A stretch of 64,000 bases of DNA from Rhabdornis inornatus (Eukaryota; Chordata; Aves; Passeriformes; Rhabdornithidae). The position numbers were made by a program, and so were the translations under genes. The notes beneath the pieces are model-generated. The model was given only the letters and a program-made list of their open reading frames with translations. It made no database searches and was not told the origin of the DNA. The stretch lies in contig VWZS01000187.1 of the NCBI GenBank assembly GCA_013397075.1, positions 2,627,083-2,691,082 on the forward strand, given 5' to 3'. Shown one piece after another: positions 36,301 to 51,300 of the stretch. Positions within the stretch are counted from its first letter, which is position 1; the number at the start of each line of letters is the position of its first letter.

Positions 36301-39300
36301 TAACAGAAAGAGGACTGCAAGAGCAGAGGACTTTATTTTCTAAGAGCCATGAAACTGACAGCCAACAAATATCTTCTCAATCCACTGCAGAAGTTCACAC
36401 TGACATATAGCTGAGTATCAACTATGCTTCGAAGAGCCTTACTCAAAATGGAAAGAACATGAGCTGATAGAGCCTGAAAAGATGATAATGACAGCAAATT
36501 TCGGGGTGGCAGCAGTGCTGTAGGGCAAAACCACCACCATCTTCCCATCTTAAATCTCATCAAAGAAAGGGAACAGAATGACTGAACTAAGAGGACACTT
36601 CCACTACATAAACTGTCATTTAGGATCAAGTAATTCTACCATCATGTGGCTGCATGCTTCTGCCTCTTTCCTCCCATCTTCTGAAAACTTTTTTTTCCTC
36701 CAGGACATGGAGGAATCCAAATCCAAAAATCAGTCCTCACCCACAGTTACCAGAAAGGTTCTAATGCATGACCATTCATATGCACTATCACTAAAGCAGA
36801 AGACAGAGAAGCAGTGCTAAATTTGAGAGATGAGCTCAAAAGAAATAGAGGAACTAAACAGCAACAGAGAAGTATATTGGACAAAAATTGATAGAAAATT
36901 AAACACTTATATGCAATCCCTCCTGGAAATAAAAACTACCTTTATTGCCTAAGCACAGAAGTCACAAAACAGCTGAGTAAGCCACTTTGCAAAAGGGCAA
37001 AAGAAACCAGCTATTATCAGAACTTGCTTAAGTGGGGAAATACGGAATAAAGAAGATTTTTTTAAAATCTCCTATTTCTGTAAATAAACTATGGAGACAT
37101 GCAGATAATCTCTCTACCTGATGTTCTGACAAGAGGAGGCTGAGATATCCAATGCTTAAGCATTCCCTTCATCATCCAGAGACAAGAATGGAACTGTGCA
37201 ATGGGCCATCACTGTGTCTGTAGCACAAGCTGGTTTACACCAGTCATACTCTGCTTCCTCTCAGGCATAGCCATGGATCTCACAGCCTTATACTGGGAAA
37301 TTACTTGCAGGAACGGGTTATATAAAAAGCCACTCTTGAAGAGGCAGGAAAATACGTATTGGAGTTTATTTGACCAGTAGATGCACATTCCACCCTCAGC
37401 TGCTCTATTTTGAAGTTAAGTTAAGCAAGCTCATATTTACTGAAGCTTTAGGGATCATTTATTAATCAGCAGGAAATACGGGAAATTGTCAAGGGACAAC
37501 AAAGTCACTTTGCAAGTGACGTTGGAATGCAGCCAATATAAAATTATTTTTCTCCCAATACCATTTAGCAATATGAAGGATGATGCCATACATGCTAATT
37601 CTATCACTTCTGATTCCAACAAACTACCATAAAGGGGGTGTTACAAATCACATGGTCCAGGCAACAGCTGCTTTTCAGGAGAGATGTTTTAAAAAACCCA
37701 ACATCAGGCAAGCTACCTCTGTCTCTGGGGCAACAATTCCTGCAGAAACCAGATATTTCTCCTGTGAAACAGATTTGTTAGCCCCAAACTGCTGCGAAAT
37801 CCTTATATGCTTTATTTGCACTTTCCCAACAGTCCCATGTTTGCTTCACTTCCCTCTGTTAGTATCATTATTCATGAGTTTATAGGACACTTGGGCACTG
37901 GGCTTCCAGCATTATGCTTGTTCCTGTGGCTGAAGAAAGAAGATGATGCAATGTCGGTATCAATACAGTCAACCTCAATACTGTTGACAACACCAGTATT
38001 TCTAAGAAAAATGCCTGCTTCCCAGAAAACAATGAGGGCTTTTAATACATTTTAGAATCATTACTGCAAAAAAACCCAAGCATATATGGAAAAGGGAAGT
38101 TACTGATTTTTAATGACTGTGGTAGTATTGCTCCTCCTCTGAAGTGGTTTCATCACCTCAGTGCCATGCAAGTTTCTAAAATACCTGACCTGTAGAAGAT
38201 CTGACATGCTAATTTCCAATTTTCTGTAAGTAAAACATACAAAGGAGAAACAAAAGAACAATCTTTGAATTTGGGAATAAAACCCCAACCAACCAAACAA
38301 AAACACCCCAAGACAATCTGTGTTAAGTGATATAAAATGTATGACCCCAAACAGAACTTTGCCTGTTAAAGTAAAGAAACTCTTGCTCCACACACTGCTG
38401 CTTGCAGGGGCTGGTTAGAGCAAACAGAACCTGGCCTATATATGGAAGCTACTGCTTTATGTTCCCATCTTTTTGTGCCCCCCAAAATGTCATAATCTAG
38501 TCGGAAAATCCACGCCTTGTCTACTGAAACAAGCCACAAAATCTGCCAGTTCCCATAAAAACAAGAGCACAGCTGTATCTAACCACACAGTGCAGCAGAA
38601 CCCCTGCTGATCCCATAAAACCCTTGGATCCTGCTCCATCTGCCCCACACAATGCAGACCTCTAGCAAAGGGCTGTACCTTCATAGACCACAAAGAAGCC
38701 TTTGCCCAGGATGTTACTGCTGCTCCGGAACTCGATCCACAGCCTGCTGTCTGTGGAGATTACTGGTTCAGGAATCTTGTCACCACAAAATCTACCTAGA
38801 AGGCAGGAAAGAGATAATAAAGATCTCTATCATCTCCTGAGAGACAGCACAGCATAACGAGCACCTGTGAGTCTGGAGAGCAAAGAGTCTTTGGTTAAAG
38901 GAGTGTGCTTGTGTAAAACATACTTTCACTCCCATCAACTGTGCTTTTGAATAAATTTCTGTGTCCCCCCTTCCTCAATTCATATTCTTCTCCATTATTA
39001 AGTGAATTAAAGTTCTCTTCAGCTGAGAGCTGAATCCAGTAATTATGAATGAAGCCTCTATTGCCCTGGTAAATTCAAAAAGGCTCCTGTCTTGATTATG
39101 GAATTGAGCAAACGAATTACCATGGTGGGGAAGCACCCCCTGTCCTTCTAGAGATGTGACATTAGGGAATGTTCCTTCCACCTGCTAAGCCTTGAAAACT
39201 CCTTCAGCACTTTGCACCCAGGAGCAAATACTCCAAGTCAAACCAAGGGCAGGACACGGCCATGCTGATGAGAAAAAAACACTTATCTCATTCCCTGTTC

Positions 39301-42300
39301 AACAAATCCCGGTTAAGCTTCTGCAGTCTTTTAATTTCTTTCAAGAGAAAGAAACCAGGAGCAATTTTGCTCCATGATTCCCCCAGCTTTGACCTCTCTG
39401 GCATGTACCAGCACTGGTAAACTCCCAAAGTTTGCCAGTAGGAATGAATCCTGAAACAGAACAGCTGCAGATGGCATCTGCAGCCTGGACAGCCTCAACA
39501 AACCAAATGCTCCTCTATTGAAGCCAGAAGCTCTTCAGAGAAACAGAGCAAGCACCAAGTATGCACTGACACGCAGGGACCTGCACTTGGGTCAGGAGCT
39601 TGCACAGAGCAAACATGGTTTTTCACTTCAGCTGAAACCAGCGTGGCTATACACTGAATTCAACGTGGTCTTGGCACCCTGTCCAACTGAATCCCAGTTG
39701 GAATCTGACAAAGAGCAGCTCTTCAGGTTGCATTCAGTCAGGACAGTGGTGATAGGGATCCTGGCCTTCCAACACCAGGCAAAACCATCTTTGAACAACT
39801 TCCACTGGGTAAAAACCTGGTTAATGCCTTAGCTTCAAGACAGCATTGTATTTCACATTAACTGGCTGTGAATGGCAGTTTCACTATCTGCTCTTTTTTC
39901 TTGCAGAGTCACCCATCCAACTATTATCTTGGACCCAGCTTTACTCAGTTACTATTGTGTCCCCAACCTGCCCAGTGCTGTTGGGGCAGTGTAACATATT
40001 GATATGCCCTGCAGCATATCAATAGCATTTCCCCATCTCCACTCCCAAAGGGGATGCTAAAAACAGCATCAGCACTGCAAAGCTTCTTCCTCTAGGGTCA
40101 CTGAGCAACTTCCTCCTTGATTTAGACTTGGAGTTTAACAACGGTGTCAAGAAGAGGAAACGCAGATGAGGAACGAGAATGAGCAAGCTCCTCAGAGTGT
40201 GATAAAGGGCCCATTCAGAAAAAGTTATACACCATTTAAAGGCTGGGTTTTCACACACTTCCCTGGGAAAATATGCAGCACACATGTATTTCTTCTCTCC
40301 ACAAGAAGCCCGTGCTTTCACAATTCACACTAATCCCCCTCCTCACCCCCTGCTGAATTGCCGTCTGTCTGCCTCTTCTGACCTAATTTCATGGGCTCAG
40401 CCCCATGCGGGAACCATGGCCACTCACACAGCGTCTCCTTCCAGATGGAAACACTCCCAAGCCCACCTGCACTAGGGGGACAGGGAGGTTCTTGGCTTCT
40501 GAGTACCTTTAAATTACTCAGCAGAAAAAAAAAAATAATGAGGAGCTAAGCTGCAGCTGCTGGAACAATGTTACCTGACACGTATGCAGCAGAGAACAGC
40601 AGTATATACTGCCAACCCTAAAATAGGCAGTGAACAGTAAAACCAGCTGCCAACTGCCCTGAAAGGTAGGCCCACTGAAACCTGGGAAGCAGCATGGCTT
40701 CACCTCAGCACCTCACCTGGTACCAGGGCTAGGATGTCCAGTGGGGCCAAGGAGAGCACCCAAACCTCCCAAAACCCTCTGACCCAATGCTGACTAGCCC
40801 AGTCCTGTGCTGCAGTATGGGGTGCAGCCCCTCTAACACAGCTGGGCATGATGCCCAACCTGGTTGCTTCTTTCCTTTTAGGCAGAAGCGGCTGTTTGCA
40901 GTGTCACATTTTACATCTTTGGGACACCGAGCTTAAGGGATGAGGTCAGGATCACAGGCAGGGGCAAAGCAGGGGGGACTCTTGAACCACTCAAGGTGAC
41001 AGAAGACTAGTAGTAGTTATGATAGCAAGAGGCAGAGAAACAGGGAAGATACAGAGGAGCTGCACTTCCTAGAGATCTCTGGAAGCAGAAGCAGAGTGGA
41101 GCCCCTTGCACAATTTGACATGGCGTGACCTAGCAAGTTCCCTGCTAGGACTACAGAGGCTCAAAGTACAGAGTACTGTGTATTTGTAAACACAAATTCA
41201 TGAGAAATAATGGCAGGAGCTTGGGTCAGGAGCTGTGCAGCTGCTTCATTCTGACTGCCTGACAGTTCTTCCCCAGGCTTAGGAAAAAGCAATAACAAAA
41301 CTCCAGAGACCACATTTTCAGTCCCAGCCAGGGCCCTGGCTCACTTCCCTCCCTGCCTCATTCCTCAAGCTGGAAAAGGAAGGAATAAAGCCTTTGTGAC
41401 CACAGGGCTTGGAGCATGGATCACTGGGAGAGAATACAACACCATTGACAGCTCTGGATGGAGGCACTAAGGGATGGCCAGTGCACTGGCTGGACCTAGG
41501 AACCTTTCAAGTAAAGGAAAGTTTGTTTCTGTTTGTTTTCCCCACCCACTCTCTAAAGCATCAAGAAGAACACACAAAATGTAGTTAAAATGAAACAGTC
41601 ACTCACCCAATAATGGAGCCTTCCTCCAGTAGCCATCACGCACCTCCACATAATCATACCAGCAAAGGCGACTTTTAAATAAGTCCATTGATGTGAAATT
41701 TAACATAATCTGAAAGGAGAGAGGGCACATTTCTCTTTGGGGAGGGAGTTACTTGAAAGAGAAGACCCTAGAGATTGTTTCATTTTCACTACAGTGCTGC
41801 CTAAGTGAGTATGCAAGCAAAGACAGTTGAGCCATTTGTAGGATTTGTACACCACCTCTTCTCAAAAAAGAAAGGCTTGTCAAGGTATTTTAGTGAAACC
41901 ATGACAATCTATGAAAACACAGAGCCCTTTGCTATCAACTCTGTAATTCAAATTCAAATTCAATACTTCTCAGTTACTAAAATGTTACTTTAAAAAAAGT
42001 CCCGTTTGGATTTTTAAAATTAAACCCTTTGGTTTTGAGTAATGTGAAAATCATAAAGACATTGTCACAAACCACACATATGTTTAGGGTCTATACCTGC
42101 ATATAAATGATACTTGTAAGAAATATCTAATTTTGCTAATTAGGTTCCACATTCTGACCATCAGAGTCACACCATCACTGTGATGCAATTTCATGCAGTG
42201 GCTTTACCAAACAGGGTCTGGCATTAAAATGTTATTATTTTGGTCTCCTTCCTCTCTAAGATGGATCACCGGCCTTGGTCTAGGATGTCACCTATGGAAG

Positions 42301-45300
42301 TCACCATTGGTGTGTATTTACATTTTTTTTTTTCTGGCAAGATTTGATCCATATAATTAATTTACATCCATAATCTGAACACAGTCACAGAAATGTCTTC
42401 ATATTAAAATGGATGTTCTCCCCCAAAGTCCTGGTTGGGTGTACAGAGTGCAGTCTGTAATGATGCCACTCACTTTTTTTACACTTTTGCAGTATTCTGA
42501 CTTTGGACAGCAAAAGGAGATTCATCTGTTTCTATGCAGATGAATGCTATAAGCCAAATATCTGTTCTCAACTAAAACCTCAGTGCAACAATTTGCACCA
42601 ATCACTGCATTGGATTAAACAGGTAAATTTAAGCATTTAATCTGAAATCAATTCTTTATTTCCTTTTTCAACATTAGTGGTTGTGGGATACACATATTGA
42701 GAAAGTAAGAAATTACAGCCTGAAAAATCTTCCAGGCCGGAGCTTCTCAGCTCTGTTCCCAGCCTGATAAGCTGGTCCAGCTGAAGGCCAGGGAAAATCT
42801 CTCCCAGGATGATAACTTGGTCAAAATAGAGAGGAATTAATAACAAGATAGAACACCTGTTGTGTGTGTGACCAGGCCCTGGGAACGAGGTGTCTTCTCT
42901 CTGAACCAATCATCTTTTTCTGCTCTTGGAGTTGCGAGTCATGTTATAAAAACCAGTGTGTTTCTGAATAAACTTGTCTCTCTCTTTCCTGTCATGAGAG
43001 ATGACCATGTAGATGTGCATCTTATTTCCGCCACACCTAAGGGGTTAACACCCCATTCCACGGCTACAAGTGGTTCAGCATTTCAGTGCTGGATCCTTCC
43101 TGACACAGCTCTGAAGAGGCTGAGAAGCAAAGGGAGGGTTTATAGTAACATTGACACCACGAAACTCTCCCAGCTGTCAAACCTGGATGGCTCTTGGCTC
43201 TCCTGCCCCAGTGATGCTCTCCCTGTAGCTGATGGCAGGAGCTCAGCATGGCACTGGACAGGGCTTGCAGCTGCTGCAGAACAAACTCTGCACTTCTTTG
43301 TCAGAGTCTGAGTCCTAAGCATGTCCTGAGGGTGATCCTCAGCAAAGCCACTCTGCCAAGGAGCTCCCAGGCTGGGCTGCTCATTCCTGCAGCCTGGAAT
43401 GGCGTGACAGACCTGAAGGGCTGCTGTTGCTGGATTAAGGAAAGATTTCATTTCTACAGGAAGATCAATAAAACAAAAGGAGCTGGGAGTAAAGTGGACA
43501 GAGCGGGTGACTGATGTGCAGCGGGGCTTGGCGCTTCCAGGCAGGAAGTGGGAGTTCCCTGACAGGGACATTATGCCTGCATGACAGGGGCAGGCCATGG
43601 ATGTCACTCACGGCTCCTCAGCTCCCTTCAGGACCCCAGACTGCAGCACATTTTATCTAACTCATCTGACTGGCTCTGTAATGTGTGCTTGCCAAAGCTA
43701 ACAGGTGGAAGGAAATGTCCATGCAGAGTTCAGTCTCAAACTGAGAGGGAGGATCAGAGATCAACACACAGCCCAGATCTGTGAGGGGCTCTGCTCCAGC
43801 ACTACCACTTCTCTCCTCAAAATCAAGTATTCCTGACTCCATCTCTCTCCTGAACCTTTTCAGGCTCCATTCCTGCACACCAGGCATGCAGAGATCTTGT
43901 GGCAGGTTTTAACACTGTTATCACATGAGGGAAGTACAGAGTACACCTTGTGCTGCTGTGGCACCTACCTTCTCCCCTGGGGTCACCGAGATCCTCCAGA
44001 CACAGTGGGAATAGGAGGGGTAGCCATTTGGAAAGCCAGGGGCTGAGAAATTACCTGTTGAGTCTTGCAAGGTCTCTCCACAAGCTGCAGGAGAGGGGAA
44101 AAAAAAACCTGTCAAAAAGGAGTGACTCTGAAAGACATCAGGGTCTACCAAACTGTCTGCCCGCGGCTGCAGTGTGCAGGTTGGTGGCTGGTACTCCAAC
44201 AAGGCTCATTCATGGTACTGGTCAAAGGTCACTGACCACCTGAGGCCTTGCCAAAGGGGTGATATGAAATTTGTCAGAATTTCTGGGATGGATGATGATC
44301 AGTGCAAGGACACAGATGAAACAGCTACTAAAGAAGCACCCTTCTTCCTTCACCTTCCTTCCACATGCCAGCACTTTCAGGTTTCAGTTGAGGAATATCT
44401 CATTCACTAATCAAATGCAAAGTTTTAACCCCATCCCACCTCACAACCCCATACTGCTGCCAGCAAATCTATTTTCCCTTCATTACAAGCTGCTCAATGA
44501 AGTTCTCCTTAGATACCACTGTAAATTGTCCTTTTTGGGCTTAAACCATCCTAACAAAAGCAGGGCAAGTCCCATCACCCTCATGCTTCTGCTGCCCAGC
44601 ACCTTCCCAGCCACTTCACTGCACAGGACAAAATGTGAGCACAGCAGCCCATTGCTCCTCAACTTCCTGTTCTGTGGCCTGCTGCAGTTGATGACATGTA
44701 GATCCCAGAGCGACTTTTGGGAAGCAAAGAATATGCACATGCATATGATCCTTTAGGGAACTGCAGCTTCCAACATCTGGAAAAGCTGCGACTACTGTAG
44801 CTCTGCTCTCTGAGCCAGGATGACTGGGCTGGAACAAGGAGTGACCATCCACATCTGCAGAGCAGCTGGCTGGCTGGGTGGGAGCACCACAAATATCAAA
44901 GCTCCCATTTCCTTGGCAGTGCCCACTAGACACATCCAAGTGCCCATTGCAAGGAGCAGGAACCTTGGCTTGCCTGCTTCCCAGTTGTTTTTCCAATTTC
45001 CTAACCAACTGATATGGAAAAGCTCCCCTGGACCTGCAACTCTGTTTCCTCAGAGACAGAAAGGCAGGCCCCAAAAATCCCTGACTGAGCAGCAGTGCTT
45101 TGAAAGATCAAGGCCTTCCCTTTCTCATGGAAATGCCAGGGGTTGTTCCTCTGCCTGATGCTATCACAGGGTAATTCTGCAGCCATGATTACATTTAGAT
45201 GGGTGGGTTGGCAGTTGGAGGTGAAAAGAGACCGGTTCCATTGAAAAAGCTTCATAATTTCAAGCAGGAGAGAAGGAGTCACCTAGGCCAGAATTTCTTA

Positions 45301-48300
45301 ATTTCCCTAAGCAAGTTTGATCCACAGCTTGACAGATCAGATTAGATGAACAAATGTGGGAACACAGAAAGGAGTTTTTAAATATTTTTTTATAATAAAC
45401 AGGGAATTCCATTCCATAACTCACCAGGATAAATAAATGTTCTATTTCTCTGCTCAAAAATCTATTTAAACAAACATGAAATGAAAAAGGGAGCTTAAAT
45501 CATAGGAAACATGCAGAACAGGACCATAGTGACATAAGAATATTGCCCTCAGCTGAACCACAGTGAAGGTTTCCAACAGCCCAGACTTAATTCTCTGAGT
45601 GCAATTACACAGCTGCTGGCAAGACTCTGTAATTATGGAACAGGTACTATTGTGTCTACTTGCAAAGACTACTTTGCTGAAATATGAAAGGACTATCTAA
45701 CTCTCTGACCCTTGCAGAGGAAACTCCCCAGACACTGTGACAGGCTGGCCTTCCTTCCAGCGTGGAGCAAAGGACTGCTTGCAGTGCAGGGGGAGCACGA
45801 CAGTGAGCAATGCATCTTTGTGGGGACAGCACAGCCTCTTGCAGAGCACCCTAAAAAGCAATAGGACTGTACTCCACTTAGCAGCAAAGAAGACAAGAGG
45901 TCCAATAAAGCAACTGTTGGGTACTTCTGGGATCCAAGAAACTGAGCAGATAGAAAGGAACAGAGGTGAAAAGCAAAACAATAAGGTGAATGCTTCAGAA
46001 CCCATTTGTAAATGAAGCAGTTGAGTGACAGGCACTCACAGCTCATCAGCTGGTTACTGGTACACTGTATCTTTTTGAAAATGCCCAGAGAACTGGAGGA
46101 AATTAGCAGGACCATTCTCAATTTACAGTTCAACCATTCCCGCACAATTAGCACAGCCACACAAGCCTTTTTCCTTTAGCACAGCACAAGACAGCAGGAT
46201 GAGCTGTTTTAAAGCTTTTGTAGTGACTGTAGTAATCAAATCCTCAACTGTGCAGCCATAGCAAATCTAGCATTAACTACTATGCAGCAGACTGCAACTT
46301 GCCTTCCAGAAATTCCTTCAGCAAATTTCATTTGATTTCACCTGGCTTAGCCCTAACCTTAACCCAGCAGGTATAAGCTTTGAGGAATTAAGGGCAATTT
46401 AAAACAGCAGGGTTTTAGAAGGGACAAGCTAAGCAAGCCCTAACTGTAGCAGGCACACGAGCTCCAGCCTAATGAGCTGGAGAGCCCTGTTTGCTTCAAC
46501 AGACACAGCACTTGTTCTGGCTGATTCCAGTGCATGCTTGTAACTCATCCTCCACCATGCTAGCTCTTTTTTTGGGAGATATTATTAGGTATTCTCAGAT
46601 GGAGACTCTCTTTCTAAAAGGGAAGCCATCTGCCACTCAACTTCTGAGTTATGCTGCTGCATTTCACCCTAAAATCCTCAGCTTGACTGCTGAACAGTGT
46701 CTTCATCCTACAGTCTCATTCAGACCCTGCTTGAACACACAGATGAATTCCTTTGGTTTTGAACTCCTTTGCTTTGTATTTTGCAGAGGAAGAAAACTTT
46801 TCAAGCTACAGATTCAAATGGCAGATGAAGATGTTAAATGTCATTAAATATACTACACCTCTTCTTCCTAAGATGCAACCTGTGTGTAAATACCGATGCA
46901 AAGAAAAAAAACCCAAAGCAGAACAACAGATATTTGAAAAAAAATGTTTAGTAGGCCTAAATCTCAATTATTTCGCTACCTAATATGTTCTGAACTGTAA
47001 TAACCTCTGCTAAAGCTTTGTGGAAAAAAAAAAAGTAAGAAAAGTTCTACTTTGCAAACGGAAAACTTGAAACTAACAGAAGAGTCCTCATTTTAAAGAA
47101 AGTTGCTTTGTAGCTTTTAGTTAGTACCTCAGGCCAAAGTGGCTTTTCAGCTTGCCTTGAGAAATCTAAATCTGTAATTGATTTTTCTAGCTATGGGAAT
47201 GAAAAGCCTGTTTGGATTAACTCAGACTCAATCAAAACAACATAGTGCAAAACAAATTAACCCCTAAACTAATCCATGAGATAATTTTGCAAGAAAAACA
47301 TTTTATTCAACCAAAAGCAATTTAGAGATAATGATGAGCGTAAAAAGAAAAATGTAATGATGAGGTAAAACGAAAAAAAAAATAAAGGTTAATTAGAACT
47401 AATAGACCTGAAAGTTATACCACCCATTATAAGCTAAAAGCAGTAATCTTCAAACATATAGACCTTGAAGCCCTCAGAATTCATTCTAGACCCTTATGGA
47501 CTCATACTTTCTGACCTGTAGTTGGATACAGAAAAACAGTGGATTTGCATCCCAGCTATCCACCACTTTCCAGGGCCTCAGTCTACCAGACATCTTCCCA
47601 CCACTTTGCTAAATCCTAATCCCCACTATGCCCATAGTCTTGCACACTGGTTGAATTTTCTATGAACAGAGCCTACACTGGACCAATCTGAAGCCCTAAA
47701 ACCAACAGGAATACTGGCAAAGTACTAACACGAGACACATTTTAAGCAAGTTCACTTCTCGCCCACAGCTCCAGCCTAAAGCACTTAGTCTGTGTTTCCC
47801 AAGTCTCTTTCCTCAAAGGGATCATTAAGGAGCTCCTTTATGCCTTCCACATAAACCATGTGCCTATGATAAAGCAGGATGCATCTCCCCAGGCCATATT
47901 TACCTGGGCATTTGTACAGCTTCCTGGCCTGAGCAATGTCCCCCTGGCTCAGGCGAACACGCTGACCGATGGTTGGCCGGACCCCGTTATCGTCACGACG
48001 GGGAAGGATGGTGTCCAGGAAAACTCCTCTAAAGGGAAGAGCAGAGAGACACAGAGCGAAGTAGGGAAAGTGACACAATGGACAGAAAGTAGAGCTGGCA
48101 GGCCTCCCACACCCCATCACCCCGACCATATATCCCATGCTAACAAGCAGTAAGTGGTTCAGCTTCTAATAACTGCTAACTATCTCAAGACAGCCTTCTC
48201 ACTATAGCAGACAGCTTCCAAATGTACAAGCAAGTCTGCCAAGCCAGAAAATTCCTCTTGGATATCCCAAAATTAGAGAGGCTGCTGCCTCCATTTGAGG

Positions 48301-51300
48301 TAGCACATTACTTGCTATAAATCAGAAAAAGCAATGAAATATTCCTCCAGATGGTTCATGGCACATCTGGCTCAGCAGGAACACAGATCTGGTGACTGAG
48401 CCAAAGAAGCAGAGGGAAGGGGAGTTTTCCCAGTAGCAGATGGGGTTGGGCTGGCAGTGACTGGGGCTGCCACAGACAAGAGGAAAAGATCATGTGTTCT
48501 ACTTTTGTTCTGTATGAGTTTCCAAGCTAATAATTCCACTTGTCTCTGCATCTTTTTACTTGCTACTATTTCTTCCATGTGTTTCACACTCAGGAGCTCT
48601 TTACTGCACTTCTGATCTCAGTCCAGTGAAGGATTTAAGCTCAGGCCTCACTTCTATCAAAACGAAGTCCATGCAGCCAAGCAAGAGCTTGCATGCAAAA
48701 AGAGACCCAAATGCAAAAAGGGAGCATTTAGGACTGTAGGAAAGGAGGGAGGGAATCAGAAACCTGAACTCCAGGTTGGCAAAATCCAAGCTCTTGCAGC
48801 CAGACTGTCCGGTCCACAGGAACCTTTCACTGCACCCCTGAATGCCCAATAGGCTTGGGGATGCCAAGGCTAATACCAAGCCTAACCTTCAGCATCAGCT
48901 CAGTGAGGCAGACTGCTCTATCTGAAACACAGGGTGTAACTGTCCAGGGAGTCCAATGGGAAATCAGGGCAAAAGCAATAATTTTAGTGCTGCCTGGTCT
49001 AGAGGTGGGGAGGGAAGCGTGGAAATTGTTTTGTAAATATTCAAACTGAATAAAGAAATAGAGGGAAAGGAATTTAATCTGTTTTGAAAACTGGAATCAG
49101 CTGTTGCATGGGAGATGTTGGCATTTTTTCAGCAGTAGAAAAATTCCTAATCAGCACCAAAACCAATGCTTACCAGATCTGAGGTGAGTCCCTGAAATTT
49201 CAATTCATAAATTCAGTTTGTTATTCTATATGCCAGCTGCATGCCTTGGGCTGAATTTATTTATGTATTGAAAATAAATCTTCCAATTCCAGAAACACCA
49301 CAAGCATAGAAATAGGTCAGTTTGCTCAAAGTAAATTTTCAAGCCTCCTCAGGAGTACATAGAAGAACTCGGCATTTGGCAGGGACATACTTCAGTGGCC
49401 TGTGAAATGCTTTCTGCAGATCTTCAGGCTCAACCAGGGAAGAATGACAGAGTTTAATAGAAAAACCACCACTTGCACATGCAAACTTTTGATTCTTTTT
49501 CCCATTCCAGCCTTCACAACTGTGCACTCACAGCCCTCAGCTTTCTGCAGAGTGTATACCTCAGGCACTGCTCAAACAATGCCAACAACTCCTATCTTCA
49601 AACTCCCCTTGTTACCTGCCAAACACATTTTCTTCCAGAAGGCTGTACTCTCTGCTGAGGCAGTAAGATTTTTGGTTTTGCTTTTTCCTCCAATTGAATT
49701 TTTTTCTCCTTTCACATGCATTGCTGAACATGACTCCCAGCTACAGAGCAGTAAGTAGAGTTTCTCTCACTTTGCCATCAAAGGAACCAAGAACAGGAAA
49801 GTCTGTCCAAACCACACAAGTCCCAGAAGTCCCATGCTGTCCACCCAAACCTCATTTGCTTAAGAACACTTGGAATGTAAAGTTGCACATTTGGTGAGGG
49901 TCTCTAAAAGTGCAAATACTTTCACTCAAAAGTTAATAAATAACAAACAGACATCATCAAACAGAGCAGCTCAGGAATTCTAATACCAGAACCATTATTG
50001 AGTAAAATACCTAAACTCTCCTCCCAGAGGTAGGAGAAGAACCCATGAATCCTGGATGCCCTATTCTCTTGCTGTCCAGCCATGGGCAGAACATGCATTA
50101 GCTGCCCAATGCAGTTGTCAGCCAAGCACAACCCCCCACCATTCCTACCAGCTAAGAAAAACAGAGTTTGAGAAGAGACTCACACAAGTCATCAGCATCT
50201 GCACAACACTCTGAACGTGCAAAGTGCCAGCCCAGTGCTATGAAATTATCAACTGATCTCAACAAATACTAAACATTCATGTCCCAGTAGAAAGGGTAAC
50301 AAATACAGGTGCCTAAACAACACTCAAGGAATATTCAAGGCAGGCTAAGGACCCAGCCACAGGCAGCTACCTTTTGTCCCAATTCTGTACCTCCATGTGC
50401 AGAAGAGAGACAACACGACTCTTCATGCAGTACAACCTGTGGAGGATCTGTGAATGTCTTGTGCAGAATTAGGACAGTGAATTGTAAATACAAGATGCAG
50501 TCCCAGCACGGAGGCAGTGCTACCTACACCCTGATTTGAACATGAGCTTTCCAGAGGTCGTGTTTTGTAAATCCAGACTGTGCTGTCACATCTCCTAGCA
50601 AGCCACTTACTGAATTAAGGTAACCAGCTACTTGCTTAGGGCTTTGTGGAGGTTTAAACTTTCTGCTTGCTAAGTTGCCATTTATGGATCTTGACAGTGG
50701 TAAAATAAATTGTTTCATGATATGATAACATTCAGTTTAGATTGCTGCCATGTCTATAAGGAATGCACCGGGAAATAAAAGTCTGCATCCATACTCTGCA
50801 AAACAAGCAAACTTCTGACACAGATGAGAACAGAAATGCCAATGGTAAAAACTTGTTCCTGCTGTCATTACAGTCTCTTGTGCCATACTCCTATTTCTAT
50901 TAGCACAGACAAAAATGAGAGGCATCTTTCTCTATGAAATGGAAAGGAGTGACTCTACACCAATCCTCAAAAAGTATCACTGGAAACAATTCCCACTGCT
51001 AAGACTCATCAAATCTCACAAAAGCTGTACCTTTCTGTCCTAGGTAAAAAGTTTAGAATAAAAAAGGCCCAGGATTTACAGCAGCATTTGACCATGGCAA
51101 GCACCATATGATTTACTATCATCAATATTGACTGAAGTTAAAAACAAGGTTGTACTAAGTGCCAGGTAATAACTGCTACAAGAGAGTAGTCACAGACTAG
51201 AGTAGTCTCCGACTAGAGACTCTGATGGCTATATTGTGACTCCAAAGCATAAGCTGGACAACCAAGAGACTCAAAGCTTGTTTTACTATTGCACACGGGC

